A stretch of 64,000 nt of DNA, taken from contig CAJULG010000002.1 of assembly GCA_910587045.1 (NCBI GenBank), positions 229,661-293,660 on the forward strand, written 5' to 3'. The notes below the pieces were generated by a model. It saw only the letters and a list, made by a program, of their open reading frames with translations. It ran no database searches and was not told the DNA's origin. The translations under genes and the position numbers were made by a program. Shown piece after piece: positions 26,371 through 34,554 of this stretch (positions within the stretch are counted from its first letter, which is position 1; each line of letters starts with the position of its first letter). This stretch comes from an uncultured Lachnospiraceae bacterium (lineage in GTDB: Bacteria; Bacillota; Clostridia; Lachnospirales; Lachnospiraceae).

Positions 26371-27090
26371 ATGGAAGAGAAGGGAATACGGATCAATAAG
26401 TATTTAAGTGAAGCAGGGGTCTGTTCCCGGCGGAAGGCGGACTCGTATATTGAAGCGGGCATGGTCCGGATCAATGATACCGTTGCAGAAAAGGGGAGCC
26501 GCGTGTTTCCGGGGGATGCGGTATATGTGAAGGATACCCGGATTCAGCTTCCGGAACAGAAGAAGGTGATTGCCTTTTATAAGCCGCAGGGCCTGGTGTG
26601 CTCTACCAGAGGGCAGGGAGCAGAGACCGTCCTGGAGTATCTGAATGCGTCAGTATCGTTACACTATGTGGGACGATTAGATAAGGATTCGGAGGGACTG
26701 CTGCTGTTGACCAATGACGGCGGCCTGGCAAATGCCATCAGTAAGGGGGCAAACCGGCATGAGAAGGAGTATGAGGTTCGGGTGGACCGGCCGATCACGC
26801 CGGAGTTTATCCGACAGATGGGGGCGGGAGTTCCGATCCTGGATACGGTAACGAGAAAATGCACAGTCACGAAGACCGGAAGCAAAACCTTTCGCATCAT
26901 ACTGACCCAGGGCCTGAACCGGCAGATCCGGCGCATGTGTGAATACTGTGGATACCGGGTACGTTTCTTAAAGCGGATCCGGGTAATGAATGTCACGCTG
27001 GAGGGGCTGGAACCGGGGGCATACAGGGAATTGACGGGGAAGGAATTGCAGGAGCTGCGCAGACTGGCAGGACAGCAGGAGCCTAATTAA
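26371..27090 (+). CDS. rluF: RsuA/RluF-type pseudouridine synthase
   Basis: This 239-residue protein has an N-terminal S4 RNA-binding domain (about 5-50), then the catalytic GRLDKDSEGLLLLTND motif (catalytic Asp at about 112). The segment LTQGLNRQIRRMCEYCGY followed by LKRIRVMNV matches RluF-type enzymes, which modify U2604 of 23S rRNA in E. coli, better than RluB or RsuA. Substrate assignment by motif is likely but not certain. It lies 21 bp upstream of ligA. Confidence 0.85.
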   Translation: MEEKGIRINKYLSEAGVCSRRKADSYIEAGMVRINDTVAEKGSRVFPGDAVYVKDTRIQLPEQKKVIAFYKPQGLVCSTRGQGAETVLEYLNASVSLHYVGRLDKDSEGLLLLTNDGGLANAISKGANRHEKEYEVRVDRPITPEFIRQMGAGVPILDTVTRKCTVTKTGSKTFRIILTQGLNRQIRRMCEYCGYRVRFLKRIRVMNVTLEGLEPGAYRELTGKELQELRRLAGQQEPN

Positions 27091-27111
27091 TGCAATGAAA
27101 GAGAGAGAAGA

Positions 27112-29079
27112 ATGGAAGCGATCGATCGTATCAAGGAATTAGTTGTACTTTTAAATCAGGCAGGTCAGGCTTACTACCAGGAGGATCGGGAGATCATGAG
27201 CAACCGGGAGTATGACGGGCTTTATGACGAGCTGGTCCGGCTGGAGCAGGAGACCGGTATTACGCTTGCCAACAGTCCTACGCTCCATGTAGGCTATGAG
27301 GTATTAAGTGAGCTGGAGAAGGAGGAGCATAGCTTTCCCATGCTGTCGCTGGATAAAACCAAGGATGTGGAGGCCCTGGCAGCCTGGCTGGGGGATAAAC
27401 GGGGGGTCTTATCCTGGAAGATGGACGGGCTTACCGTGGTACTGACCTATCGGGATGGTGTGCTGGACAAGGCAGTGACCAGGGGAAACGGTGAAGTCGG
27501 CGAGGTCATTACCAACAATGCCAGAACCTTTCGGAATATTCCAGGCCGGATTCCCTATACCGGAGAACTGATCGTCCGGGGAGAGGCGGTCATTAAATAT
27601 TCAGATTTTGAGAAGATCAATGCGGATATAGAAGAGGGAGAGGCCAAGTATAAGAATCCCAGAAATCTTTGCAGCGGTACGGTACGTCAGTTGAATAATC
27701 AGATCACGGCGGAACGGAATGTTCATTTCTTTGCATTTAATTTGGTTGAGGCGAAGGAGGTAGACTTTCATAATTCTCTGGAAGAACGCTTCCGCTGGCT
27801 GACACAACTGGGCTTTGACGTCGTGGAGTACGAGGTGGTGGAGCAGGATACGATCCGTGCGGCAGTGCAGGGCTTTTCCGATCGGATCAAGGATAATGAT
27901 TTCCCTTCCGACGGGCTGGTTCTGTCCTATGATGATCTTGCTTATGGAAAGAGCCTCGGAGTAACAGCTAAATTTCCGCGGGATTCTATTGCGTTTAAGT
28001 GGGCAGACGAGCTGGCAGTTACGCATTTGAAATATGTGGAGTGGAGTCCGTCCAGAACCGGGCTGATCAATCCGGTAGCAGTATTTGAACCGGTGGAGCT
28101 GGAGGGAACCTCGGTCAGCCGGGCCAGTCTCCATAATATCAGTATCCTGGAGAGCTTTGCATTGGGCGAGGGGGATGAGATCAGTGTCTTTAAGGCAAAT
28201 ATGATCATTCCGCAGGTAGCAGAGAACCGGACCCGGAGCGGAACGGTTCCCATTCCGGAGCATTGTCCTGCCTGTGGTGCCGCCACGGAGATCCGCCAGG
28301 TGAATGATGTCCGTTCCCTGTACTGTACCAATGAATTCTGCAGCGCCAGGAAGCTGAAGCTGTTCAGTCATTTCGTGTCCCGGAATGCCATGAATATTGA
28401 GGGATTATCAGAAGCAACGATCGAGAAGTTTCTGGAGGAGGGCTTTTTGGAGGAACTGTATGATATCTACCGTCTGGAGCCATACCGGATGCAGATCGTT
28501 GCACTGGAGGGCTTTGGGGAACGCTCTTATGAGAATCTGCAGGCTTCCATTCAGATATCCCGCAAAACGACCCCGTCCAGATTCTTATATGGATTGGGGA
28601 TCATGAATATCGGTGTGGCCACTGCCAAGCTGATCTGCCGGCATTTCCAGAATGATCTGGTCGCCATTGAGAATGCAGGTGTAGAAGAATTAGTTGAGAT
28701 GGAAGGGATTGGTGAGGTGATCGCGGAATCCTTTGTGGCATATTTTCAGAATGCAGATAACCGGAAGCGGATACAGGAATTGCTGAAGGAAATCCAGTTT
28801 GAGCAGGAAGAGACAGGCGGAGACAGTCTGATCTTTCAGGGAGTAAATTTTGTGATCACGGGAAGTGTGAACCATTACGCCAACCGGGATGAGGTGAAGG
28901 CATTGATCGAGGCCAGGGGCGGGAAGGTAACCGGCTCTGTTACCTCGAAAACCCATTATCTGATCAACAATGATGTTACCTCCAGTTCCTCCAAGAATAA
29001 GAAGGCAAAGGAACTTGGTGTGCCGATCATTTCGGAAGAAGAATTCATCCACTTGTTGAATCAGGAGCCGGAAGTATGA
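27112..29079 (+). CDS. ligA: NAD-dependent DNA ligase (divergent type)
   Basis: This 655-residue protein has a domain Ia (SNREYDGLYDEL), HSFPMLSLDKT, and the adenylation motif SWKMDGL with its catalytic Lys. An OB fold, a four-Cys zinc finger (CPACG...CTNEFCSARK), helix-hairpin-helix repeats and a C-terminal BRCT domain (about 575-650) follow. The usual TRGDGxxGEDVT segment reads TRGNGEVGEVIT, and the adenylation motif has Met where Ile is common. Length and domain order are normal, so activity is likely. It may be a second, lineage-specific ligase, and the genome should be checked for a canonical copy. Confidence 0.9.
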   Translation: MEAIDRIKELVVLLNQAGQAYYQEDREIMSNREYDGLYDELVRLEQETGITLANSPTLHVGYEVLSELEKEEHSFPMLSLDKTKDVEALAAWLGDKRGVLSWKMDGLTVVLTYRDGVLDKAVTRGNGEVGEVITNNARTFRNIPGRIPYTGELIVRGEAVIKYSDFEKINADIEEGEAKYKNPRNLCSGTVRQLNNQITAERNVHFFAFNLVEAKEVDFHNSLEERFRWLTQLGFDVVEYEVVEQDTIRAAVQGFSDRIKDNDFPSDGLVLSYDDLAYGKSLGVTAKFPRDSIAFKWADELAVTHLKYVEWSPSRTGLINPVAVFEPVELEGTSVSRASLHNISILESFALGEGDEISVFKANMIIPQVAENRTRSGTVPIPEHCPACGAATEIRQVNDVRSLYCTNEFCSARKLKLFSHFVSRNAMNIEGLSEATIEKFLEEGFLEELYDIYRLEPYRMQIVALEGFGERSYENLQASIQISRKTTPSRFLYGLGIMNIGVATAKLICRHFQNDLVAIENAGVEELVEMEGIGEVIAESFVAYFQNADNRKRIQELLKEIQFEQEETGGDSLIFQGVNFVITGSVNHYANRDEVKALIEARGGKVTGSVTSKTHYLINNDVTSSSSKNKKAKELGVPIISEEEFIHLLNQEPEV

Positions 29080-29147
29080 TATATTCTGCAGTGACAGGAT
29101 AGGTTACGAATGCAGATGAGGAAAGAATAGAGAAAGAAGGGATTGTT

Positions 29148-30056
29148 ATGCCGATTCGTATTGCGAATGATCTGCCGGTGAAGAAAATCTTAGAAAGAGA
29201 AAATATATTCGTCATGGATGAGGATCGTGCCATGACCCAGGATATCCGTCCGTTATCCATACTGATCCTGAACCTGATGCCGTTAAAGGAGGATACGGAG
29301 CTGCAGTTAATGCGCAGTCTGTCCAATACACCGCTGCAGGTGAATATTACACTGATCCGGACGGATTCCTATGAGTCGAAGCATGTGGAGAAAAACCATA
29401 TGGAAAGGTTTTATACGACCTTTGAGGAAATAAAGGATAAAAAGTATGATGGTCTGATCATTACCGGTGCACCGGTGGAGAAGCTGGAGTTTGAAGAAGT
29501 GGAATACTGGAAGGAACTGGCAATGATCATGGACTGGTCCGAGAAAAATGTGACCTCTACCCTGCACATCTGCTGGGGCGCTCAGGCAGGGCTGTATTAC
29601 CGGTACGGGATTCCGAAGATCCATCTGCCGGAGAAGATATCCGGTGTCTATCAGCATCATACCTTTCATAAGAAGACCCCGTTGGTCCGGGGCTTTGATG
29701 ATTCCTTTCTGGTACCACAGTCCAGATATACCGGAGTGCGGCGGGAGGATATTACAGCGAATCCCCACCTGGAGATCGTGGCAGATTCTGAGCAGACCGG
29801 CCCTTATCTGATCATCGGAGACGGGGGAAAGAATATTTTTGTAACCGGACATCCGGAATATGATACCTTTACACTGGATCAGGAGTATAAGCGGGATCTT
29901 GGGCGGGGACTTAAGCCGAATGTGCCGGAGAATTATTACCCGGATGATGATCCGGAGCAGACACCGATCAAATCCTGGCGGTGTCATGCCAATACTTTAT
30001 ACACGAACTGGCTGAATTACTACGTATATCAGAATACACCGTATGATTGGATTTAG
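29148..30056 (+). CDS. metAA: homoserine O-acetyltransferase (MetA family)
   Basis: This 302-residue enzyme activates homoserine for methionine synthesis. The nucleophile is C142 in HICWGAQAGLYY. The acyl-CoA-selecting position 111 is Glu (TGAPVE). From published work on this family, Glu111 favours acetyl-CoA, as in Bacillus cereus, and Gly111 favours succinyl-CoA, as in E. coli. I therefore call it an acetyltransferase. No SAM riboswitch or T-box is visible in the 68-bp leader. Confidence 0.93.
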   Translation: MPIRIANDLPVKKILERENIFVMDEDRAMTQDIRPLSILILNLMPLKEDTELQLMRSLSNTPLQVNITLIRTDSYESKHVEKNHMERFYTTFEEIKDKKYDGLIITGAPVEKLEFEEVEYWKELAMIMDWSEKNVTSTLHICWGAQAGLYYRYGIPKIHLPEKISGVYQHHTFHKKTPLVRGFDDSFLVPQSRYTGVRREDITANPHLEIVADSEQTGPYLIIGDGGKNIFVTGHPEYDTFTLDQEYKRDLGRGLKPNVPENYYPDDDPEQTPIKSWRCHANTLYTNWLNYYVYQNTPYDWI

Positions 30057-30074
30057 CAAAGGAGGAGAGAAGAG

Positions 30075-30599
30075 ATGAAACGTTTAGAGGATTATGTAGT
30101 CAGCATACCGGATTTCCCGGAGCCGGGTATTCTGTTCCGCGATGTGACCAGCGTGATTCAGGATGCAGAGGGCTTACAGCTGGCCATTAACAGTCTGCAG
30201 GGGCTGTTGGACGGGCTGGAGTTCGATGTACTGGCGGGAGCGGAATCCAGAGGCTTTATCTTTGGCATGCCTCTTGCCTATAATTTACATAAGCCGTTTA
30301 TCCTGGTGCGCAAGCAGGGAAAGCTGCCCCGGGAAACTGTTTCCAAGGAGTATGCCCTGGAGTATGGTACTGCAGTGATCGAGATGCACAGGGATGCGGT
30401 TAAGCCGGGACAGAAGGTGGTGCTGGTGGACGATCTGATCGCGACCGGCGGTACCATGAAGGCAGCGGCAGAGATGGTAGAGGAATTAGGCGGGGAAGTG
30501 GTGAAGATCATCTTTCTGATGGAGCTTGCCGGCTTAAATGGAAGAGATGTATTGGCAGGGTATGACGTTGCCTCTGTGATCACATATGAAGGAAAATAG
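30075..30599 (+). CDS. apt: adenine phosphoribosyltransferase
   Basis: This 174-residue purine salvage enzyme makes AMP from adenine and PRPP. The PRPP-binding motif VVLVDDLIATGGTMKAA (about 117-133) and the N-terminal FPEPGILFRDVT segment identify it. It lies 18 bp after metAA with an AGGAGAG ribosome binding site. Confidence 0.97.
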   Translation: MKRLEDYVVSIPDFPEPGILFRDVTSVIQDAEGLQLAINSLQGLLDGLEFDVLAGAESRGFIFGMPLAYNLHKPFILVRKQGKLPRETVSKEYALEYGTAVIEMHRDAVKPGQKVVLVDDLIATGGTMKAAAEMVEELGGEVVKIIFLMELAGLNGRDVLAGYDVASVITYEGK

Positions 30600-30656
30600 A
30601 TCAGGAACGGGTACAGGAGAGTAGTTTTTCACTAGAAGGAGCAGGAGGAAGCAGAT

Positions 30657-31760
30657 ATGGCTGGTTCAATATATGGTAAGTTATTCCGGGTTTCAACCTG
30701 GGGAGAGTCTCACGGGGCAGGAGTAGGAGTTGTGGTAGATGGCTGTCCGGCAGGACTGGAGCTGTCCGAGGCGGATATCCAGCAGTATCTGAACCGCCGG
30801 AAACCGGGACAGTCCAGGTATGCCACACCCCGGAAGGAGACGGATACGGTTGAGATCCTGTCCGGTATATTTGAGGGAAGAACCACCGGAACTCCAATCT
30901 CCATGCTGGTACGGAATGAGACCCAGCGATCTTCTGATTATAGTGAGATTGCCGGTTATTACCGGCCCGGACATGCAGACTTTACCTTTGATGGGAAGTA
31001 CGGATTCCGGGATTACCGGGGGGGCGGACGTTCCTCCGGCCGGGAGACCATTGCCAGGGTAGCGGCGGGAGCTATCGCTGCCAGGCTGCTGCAGACCCTG
31101 GGTGTGGAGCTGTTAACCTATACGAAGTCGATCGGACCGATAGCGATCGATTATGACCGCTTTGACCGGAAGGTGATTCTGGAAAACAGCCTGTTCATGC
31201 CGGATGCAGCTGCTGCGGAGCAGGCGGCACAGTATATTGAGGAAATGATGAAGGCCCATGATTCTGTGGGCGGCATGGCAGAATGTATCGTGACTGGAAT
31301 GCCGGTGGGGATCGGTGAGACCGTATTTGATAAGCTGGATGCGAATCTGGCAAAGGCGGTTGTATCCATCGGAGCGGTAAAGGGCTTTGAGATCGGTGAT
31401 GGTATGGCGGTGGCGCAGGCTGTGGGATCTGAGAATAATGACGGATTCGTCATGGAGGACGGAAGTGTCAGGAAGAGAAGCAATCATGCGGGAGGAACCT
31501 TGGGGGGCATGAGTGATGGTTCCTCTATTGTGATCCGTGCTGCTTTTAAGCCGACGCCGTCTATCCTGCATGAGCAGGAGACGGTGAATAAGAATGGAGA
31601 GGATATCCAGATATCCATAAAGGGGCGGCATGACCCGGTCATCGTACCAAGGGCGGTAGTGGTAGTGGAGTCCATGGTTGCTCTGACTCTGATTGACGGG
31701 ATGATGGAGCATATGTGCGCACGCCTGGACTGGATGAAAGAGTTTTACCGCCGGTTTTAA
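30657..31760 (+). CDS. aroC: chorismate synthase
   Basis: This 367-residue enzyme converts EPSP to chorismate, the last shared step of aromatic amino acid synthesis, using reduced FMN. WGESHGAGVGVVVDGCP, GGGRSSGRETIARVAAGA and the late GRHDPVIVPRAV are the family signatures. DAHP synthase, the first step, is at 60676. It converges with the UbiB gene; the 47-bp gap has no clear hairpin terminator. Confidence 0.97.
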   Translation: MAGSIYGKLFRVSTWGESHGAGVGVVVDGCPAGLELSEADIQQYLNRRKPGQSRYATPRKETDTVEILSGIFEGRTTGTPISMLVRNETQRSSDYSEIAGYYRPGHADFTFDGKYGFRDYRGGGRSSGRETIARVAAGAIAARLLQTLGVELLTYTKSIGPIAIDYDRFDRKVILENSLFMPDAAAAEQAAQYIEEMMKAHDSVGGMAECIVTGMPVGIGETVFDKLDANLAKAVVSIGAVKGFEIGDGMAVAQAVGSENNDGFVMEDGSVRKRSNHAGGTLGGMSDGSSIVIRAAFKPTPSILHEQETVNKNGEDIQISIKGRHDPVIVPRAVVVVESMVALTLIDGMMEHMCARLDWMKEFYRRF

Positions 31761-31807
31761 ATCTTTACAAAGTAGCTGGTTCGACCGTGTTTCTTTTATT
31801 TCTTTTT

Positions 31808-33397
31808 CTATTTCTTTCTGTGGTGGGACGTAATGATCAGCAGGAGTCCCAGAATCAGCGCCGCTACATAGCCGATAAAGCCCAGGGTTGGAATGCCCAG
31901 GGTCTGTGGCTGCATATCTGTGGTACAGATCAGGCTGGAGGCAACTAATAGAGCGGCAACGATAATACAGACGATCAGTTTATTGATGATCTGGTTAAAC
32001 TGCTCCATCAGGGATCGGGAGCCGGCCAGATCCAGATTGAACCGGGTCTGGCCCCGCAGGGTCATATTCAGCAGATCCGTAGTCAGTCCGGGGATATCCA
32101 GAGCCTTTTCTGCTGATACATAGATAGATTGGGCGCTTTTTTCCAGATTCTTTTTTATATCCAGATTTCGTTTCAAGTCATTCAGGACGTGCTGTCTGGC
32201 AATCTGAATCACGTTGGTATCGGGAGAGATATTTGCAAGCACCCCTTCAATGGTAAGCATTCCTCTTGCCAGCATGGAAATACCGGGCGGCAGGGTAATG
32301 TGGTTTTCGGAGATAACGCGGACGGCATCCTGCAGAAGCTGGCCCAGGTTAATGTCCTTCAGATCCATGGAGTAATACCGGCCAAGCAGCATATCAATAT
32401 CCGAGTACAGGTGGGTGTAGTCGAATTCTCCTTTTACAGCACCCAGAGCCAGGATCACGCGGATGATCTCATTATTGTCTTTTCGGACCACAGCCTTCAC
32501 TGCATCCCGGATCAGGGTACGGTCATGAGAGGAGAGGGTTCCGATCATTCCCATATCAATCCATACGATCTTACCGTCCCGCAGCATGATATTGCCCTGA
32601 TGGGGATCGGCATGGAAGAATCCGTCGTCAATGACCTGCTTGATATAATTTTCAGTCAGCTTGGCTCCGATTTCGGCAGTATCATATTCATTCGCCTGAA
32701 TCTGCTGCAGATTCCCGATGGAGAAGCCGTCGATATATTCCATTGTAAGTACCCTGGAGGTGGTCAGACTGTCTTCGATAACCGGACAGGAAATATAGGA
32801 GATGCCCTGATTATTCTCCTGAAACTGCCTGGTATGTCGGGCTTCTGTCAGGAAATCCAGCTCCTGCTTTGAAACATTCCACAGCTCCTCCAGCAGCATA
32901 TGGAAATCGACGAAGCCGCCTGCGCTGGGAGCGAACTTTAACGGACGGGTGATCTTCCGCATCAGGGAGATGTCCTCCCGCATGGTCTCTGCTACATGGG
33001 GACGCTGTACCTTTACGACCACCTTTCTGCCATCCGCCAGGGTTGCGGCATGTACCTGGGCAATGGAGGCGGAGCCTAATGGTGTTGCTTCAAAGCTGGA
33101 AAAGATATCCTCCACCGGCTGTCCCAGTTCGAATTCAATTACATCGGTAACGGCCTGCAGGGGAAGGGGATTGGAATCCGCACAGAGCTTTTCCAGTTCC
33201 CGGCAGTAAGCGTCCGGCAGAATGTCCGTACGCTTGGACATGATCTGGCCTAATTTGACGAAGGTCGGCCCAAGGTCTTCCAGAATCAGCCGAAGGGTCT
33301 CCGGTGACAGCCCGTTTTTCACAAGCTCGTATTTTTTTAATATCTGTGCAATTTCCTGCAGGCGTTTTTTATTTTCATTTGGAATAGTATGGCTCAT
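31808..33397 (-). CDS. UbiB/ABC1/AarF-family atypical kinase
   Basis: This 529-residue protein has the family markers KLGQ (K48-Q51), the Ala-rich nucleotide loop LGSASIAQVHAAT (about 108-119), HADPHQGNIML and IDMGMIG. Two C-terminal membrane helices follow (about 475-525). The family is linked to quinone and lipid metabolism in other bacteria. A fermentative Lachnospiraceae probably makes no ubiquinone, so the substrate here is unknown. It is co-directional with the small phasin-like gene 24 bp upstream, a pairing that I believe recurs in this family. Confidence 0.9.
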   Translation of the reverse strand: MSHTIPNENKKRLQEIAQILKKYELVKNGLSPETLRLILEDLGPTFVKLGQIMSKRTDILPDAYCRELEKLCADSNPLPLQAVTDVIEFELGQPVEDIFSSFEATPLGSASIAQVHAATLADGRKVVVKVQRPHVAETMREDISLMRKITRPLKFAPSAGGFVDFHMLLEELWNVSKQELDFLTEARHTRQFQENNQGISYISCPVIEDSLTTSRVLTMEYIDGFSIGNLQQIQANEYDTAEIGAKLTENYIKQVIDDGFFHADPHQGNIMLRDGKIVWIDMGMIGTLSSHDRTLIRDAVKAVVRKDNNEIIRVILALGAVKGEFDYTHLYSDIDMLLGRYYSMDLKDINLGQLLQDAVRVISENHITLPPGISMLARGMLTIEGVLANISPDTNVIQIARQHVLNDLKRNLDIKKNLEKSAQSIYVSAEKALDIPGLTTDLLNMTLRGQTRFNLDLAGSRSLMEQFNQIINKLIVCIIVAALLVASSLICTTDMQPQTLGIPTLGFIGYVAALILGLLLIITSHHRKK

Positions 33398-33421
33398 AAT
33401 TCAGACTCCTGTCATTTCGTG

Positions 33422-33706
33422 TTAATCAATGGGAATGGTGGTAGAACCCCGTTTCTTTTGCTGAAGCTCATCCAGCTTCTTTTGGATGGCATCCAGTTCT
33501 TCCGGTGTACAGTGTTCCATACGGGAAAGGAGCTGATCCGCCTTTTTCTTATGGGTAAGCTCCTCATTGAGTATTCTTCCCTGCTCTACGGTCAGTTCTC
33601 CCTTTGCCACCAGTTCATCGATCAATTCCCGGGATCGTTCTGCGGTAACCGCAACGGCTCCGATACCGGCAAGCATGATTTTCTTAATGCCTTCGCTTAA
33701 TAACAT
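33422..33706 (-). CDS. phasin-like coiled-coil protein
   Basis: This 94-residue protein has its start moved to ATG 33706 because AAAGGAGG lies just before it; the open frame extends to 33778. It has an N-terminal hydrophobic helix (SEGIKKIMLAGIGAVAVTAE), then charged helices (SRELIDELVAKGELTVEQGRIL), in the style of PhaF/phasin-family proteins. It is the first gene of the unit with the UbiB-family kinase. Function is unknown. Confidence 0.82.
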   Translation of the reverse strand: MLLSEGIKKIMLAGIGAVAVTAERSRELIDELVAKGELTVEQGRILNEELTHKKKADQLLSRMEHCTPEELDAIQKKLDELQQKKRGSTTIPID

Positions 33707-33749
33707 AGATCTGCCTCCTTTTTCGGTATTTATTCTGTTTGACAGGATT

Positions 33750-33778
33750 ATTTTAAATCTCCTGTTGTTTGAAGTCAA
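33750..33778 (-). promoter_or_regulatory. promoter for the phasin-like/UbiB unit
   Basis: On the minus strand, TTGACT (33773-33778) and TAAAAT (33750-33755) are separated by 17 bp. The site lies 44 bp before the 33706 start, which supports that start choice. It is divergent from the rpsO promoter. Confidence 0.65.
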
Positions 33779-33795
33779 TACTTCCGCTTCGGGGG

Positions 33796-33824
33796 TTTAC
33801 ATTTTTAGGGGTTTATGCTATGAT
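33796..33824 (+). promoter_or_regulatory. promoter for rpsO
   Basis: TTTACA (33796-33801) and TATGAT (33819-33824) are separated by 17 bp, with an extended TGC before the -10. An approximately 90-nt leader follows before rpsO. S15 leaders are often autoregulatory, but I cannot identify a specific fold. Confidence 0.65.
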
Positions 33825-33921
33825 AACAGCGTTGTGATTTAGCCAGTACCCGGATGCCGGACACTCCGACCGTATCTGAGTGCAGGCTGTATAAATTGTA
33901 AAGCAAAAGGAGGATGTATCT

Positions 33922-34188
33922 ATGATTACAACAGAGAAGAAGGCAGAAATCATTAAGGAGTATGGACGTTCAGAGGGCGACACCGGTTCACCGGAAGTTC
34001 AGATCGCATTACTGACCGCACGGATCAACGATCTGACGGAGCATTTTAAGGCAAACCCGCATGACCATCATTCCAGAAGAGGTCTTCTGAAGATGGTAGG
34101 TCAGAGAAGAAATATGCTGGCTTACTTAAAGAAGAAGGATATTAACCGTTACAGAAGCCTGATCGAGCGTTTGGGCTTGAGAAAGTAG
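33922..34188 (+). CDS. rpsO: 30S ribosomal protein S15
   Basis: This 88-residue protein has the S15 hallmark GDTGSPEVQIALLTARI and the HHSRRGLLKMVGQRRNMLAYL segment that binds the 16S three-way junction. AGGAGG precedes the ATG. In most bacteria pnp follows closely; here pnp starts 6.6 kb later. Confidence 0.98.
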   Translation: MITTEKKAEIIKEYGRSEGDTGSPEVQIALLTARINDLTEHFKANPHDHHSRRGLLKMVGQRRNMLAYLKKKDINRYRSLIERLGLRK

Positions 34189-34199
34189 GAAGACGGAAT

Positions 34200-34245
34200 A
34201 CAGACCGTTCATTTGTATGCAATGACATCTGAACGGTCTGTTTTT
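34200..34245 (+). terminator. intrinsic terminator of rpsO
   Basis: CAGACCGTTCA (34201-34211) pairs perfectly with TGAACGGTCTG (34230-34240) and is followed by TTTTT (34241-34245). The stem can be extended by the A at 34200. Confidence 0.9.
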
Positions 34246-34310
34246 CTTTGCGCAGAGACATAAAAATTCGCAAGGCGTGCCTGCTGGATTGGAAGAATAG
34301 TGAAATTTTG

Positions 34311-34336
34311 AAGGGACTTTTACAAGTCCTTTTTTT
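34311..34336 (+). terminator. second terminator hairpin, 70 bp after the first
   Basis: GGACTT (34314-34319) pairs with AAGTCC (34324-34329), extended outward by A/T and G-T pairs, and is followed by seven T. Nothing recognisable is transcribed between the rpsO terminator and this one. It could end a short RNA or be part of a repeat. Confidence 0.65.
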
Positions 34337-34342
34337 ATTGCC

Positions 34343-34372
34343 GCGAGCAAATAGGAAAATAGCCATGCTCGC
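34343..34372. repeat. 7-bp stem-loop in the gene-free stretch before the accessory locus
   Basis: GCGAGCA (34343-34349) pairs perfectly with TGCTCGC (34366-34372), next to the overlapping palindrome CCATG-CTCG-CATGG. With the terminator at 34311-34336, it makes 34246-34376 a structured non-coding stretch. The open frames across it overlap rpsO and look spurious. The rest of 34189-34554 holds only the possible control sites listed next. Confidence 0.55.
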
Positions 34373-34438
34373 ATGGATCTTTGACGAATGCCGTGAGTTA
34401 TTAGAATGGGCAGTAACTGAATAAAATATACAAATACA

Positions 34439-34445
34439 TTCGACA
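34439..34445 (-). promoter_or_regulatory. possible 0A box (TGTCGAA)
   Basis: TTCGACA on the plus strand reads TGTCGAA on the minus strand, the core Spo0A-binding heptamer. A near-direct repeat (CGACACAAT, then CGACATAAT) and a further TTCGAA follow within 20 bp. It is about 110 bp upstream of the first gene of the accessory locus. A chance match cannot be excluded. Confidence 0.3.
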
Positions 34446-34482
34446 CAATACGACATAATTCGAAAAGGTAAAAAAATAATTG

Positions 34483-34512
34483 TTTAAATGAGGATAAAAT
34501 CCATGTTATGAT
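34483..34512 (+). promoter_or_regulatory. weak promoter for the accessory locus
   Basis: TATGAT (34507-34512) is a good -10, 43 bp before the start codon at 34555. The only -35 candidate at a suitable distance is TTTAAA (34483-34488), which is poor. Confidence 0.35.
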
Positions 34513-34554
34513 GAAAAAAATGTGCTGGAAATTAGGGAAAAAGGAGGAAAACGA

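Noticed and set aside
29080..29147. SAM riboswitch or T-box upstream of metAA
   Set aside because: The 68-bp leader is too short and shows neither conserved core.
29307..29987. 226-codon minus-strand frame opposite metAA
   Set aside because: Shadow of a conserved gene with catalytic residues on the plus strand.
31761..31807. Shared terminator between convergent aroC and UbiB genes
   Set aside because: The gap holds only a 3-bp GGT/ACC stem and T-rich DNA, with no convincing hairpin.
32129..32872. 247-codon plus-strand frame opposite the UbiB gene
   Set aside because: The minus strand encodes a well-conserved kinase-like protein with all motifs. The plus frame has no ribosome binding site or recognisable domain.
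34126..34446. Minus-strand frame of 106 codons across rpsO end and the structured intergenic stretch
   Set aside because: It overlaps rpsO and two terminators, and has no ribosome binding site.
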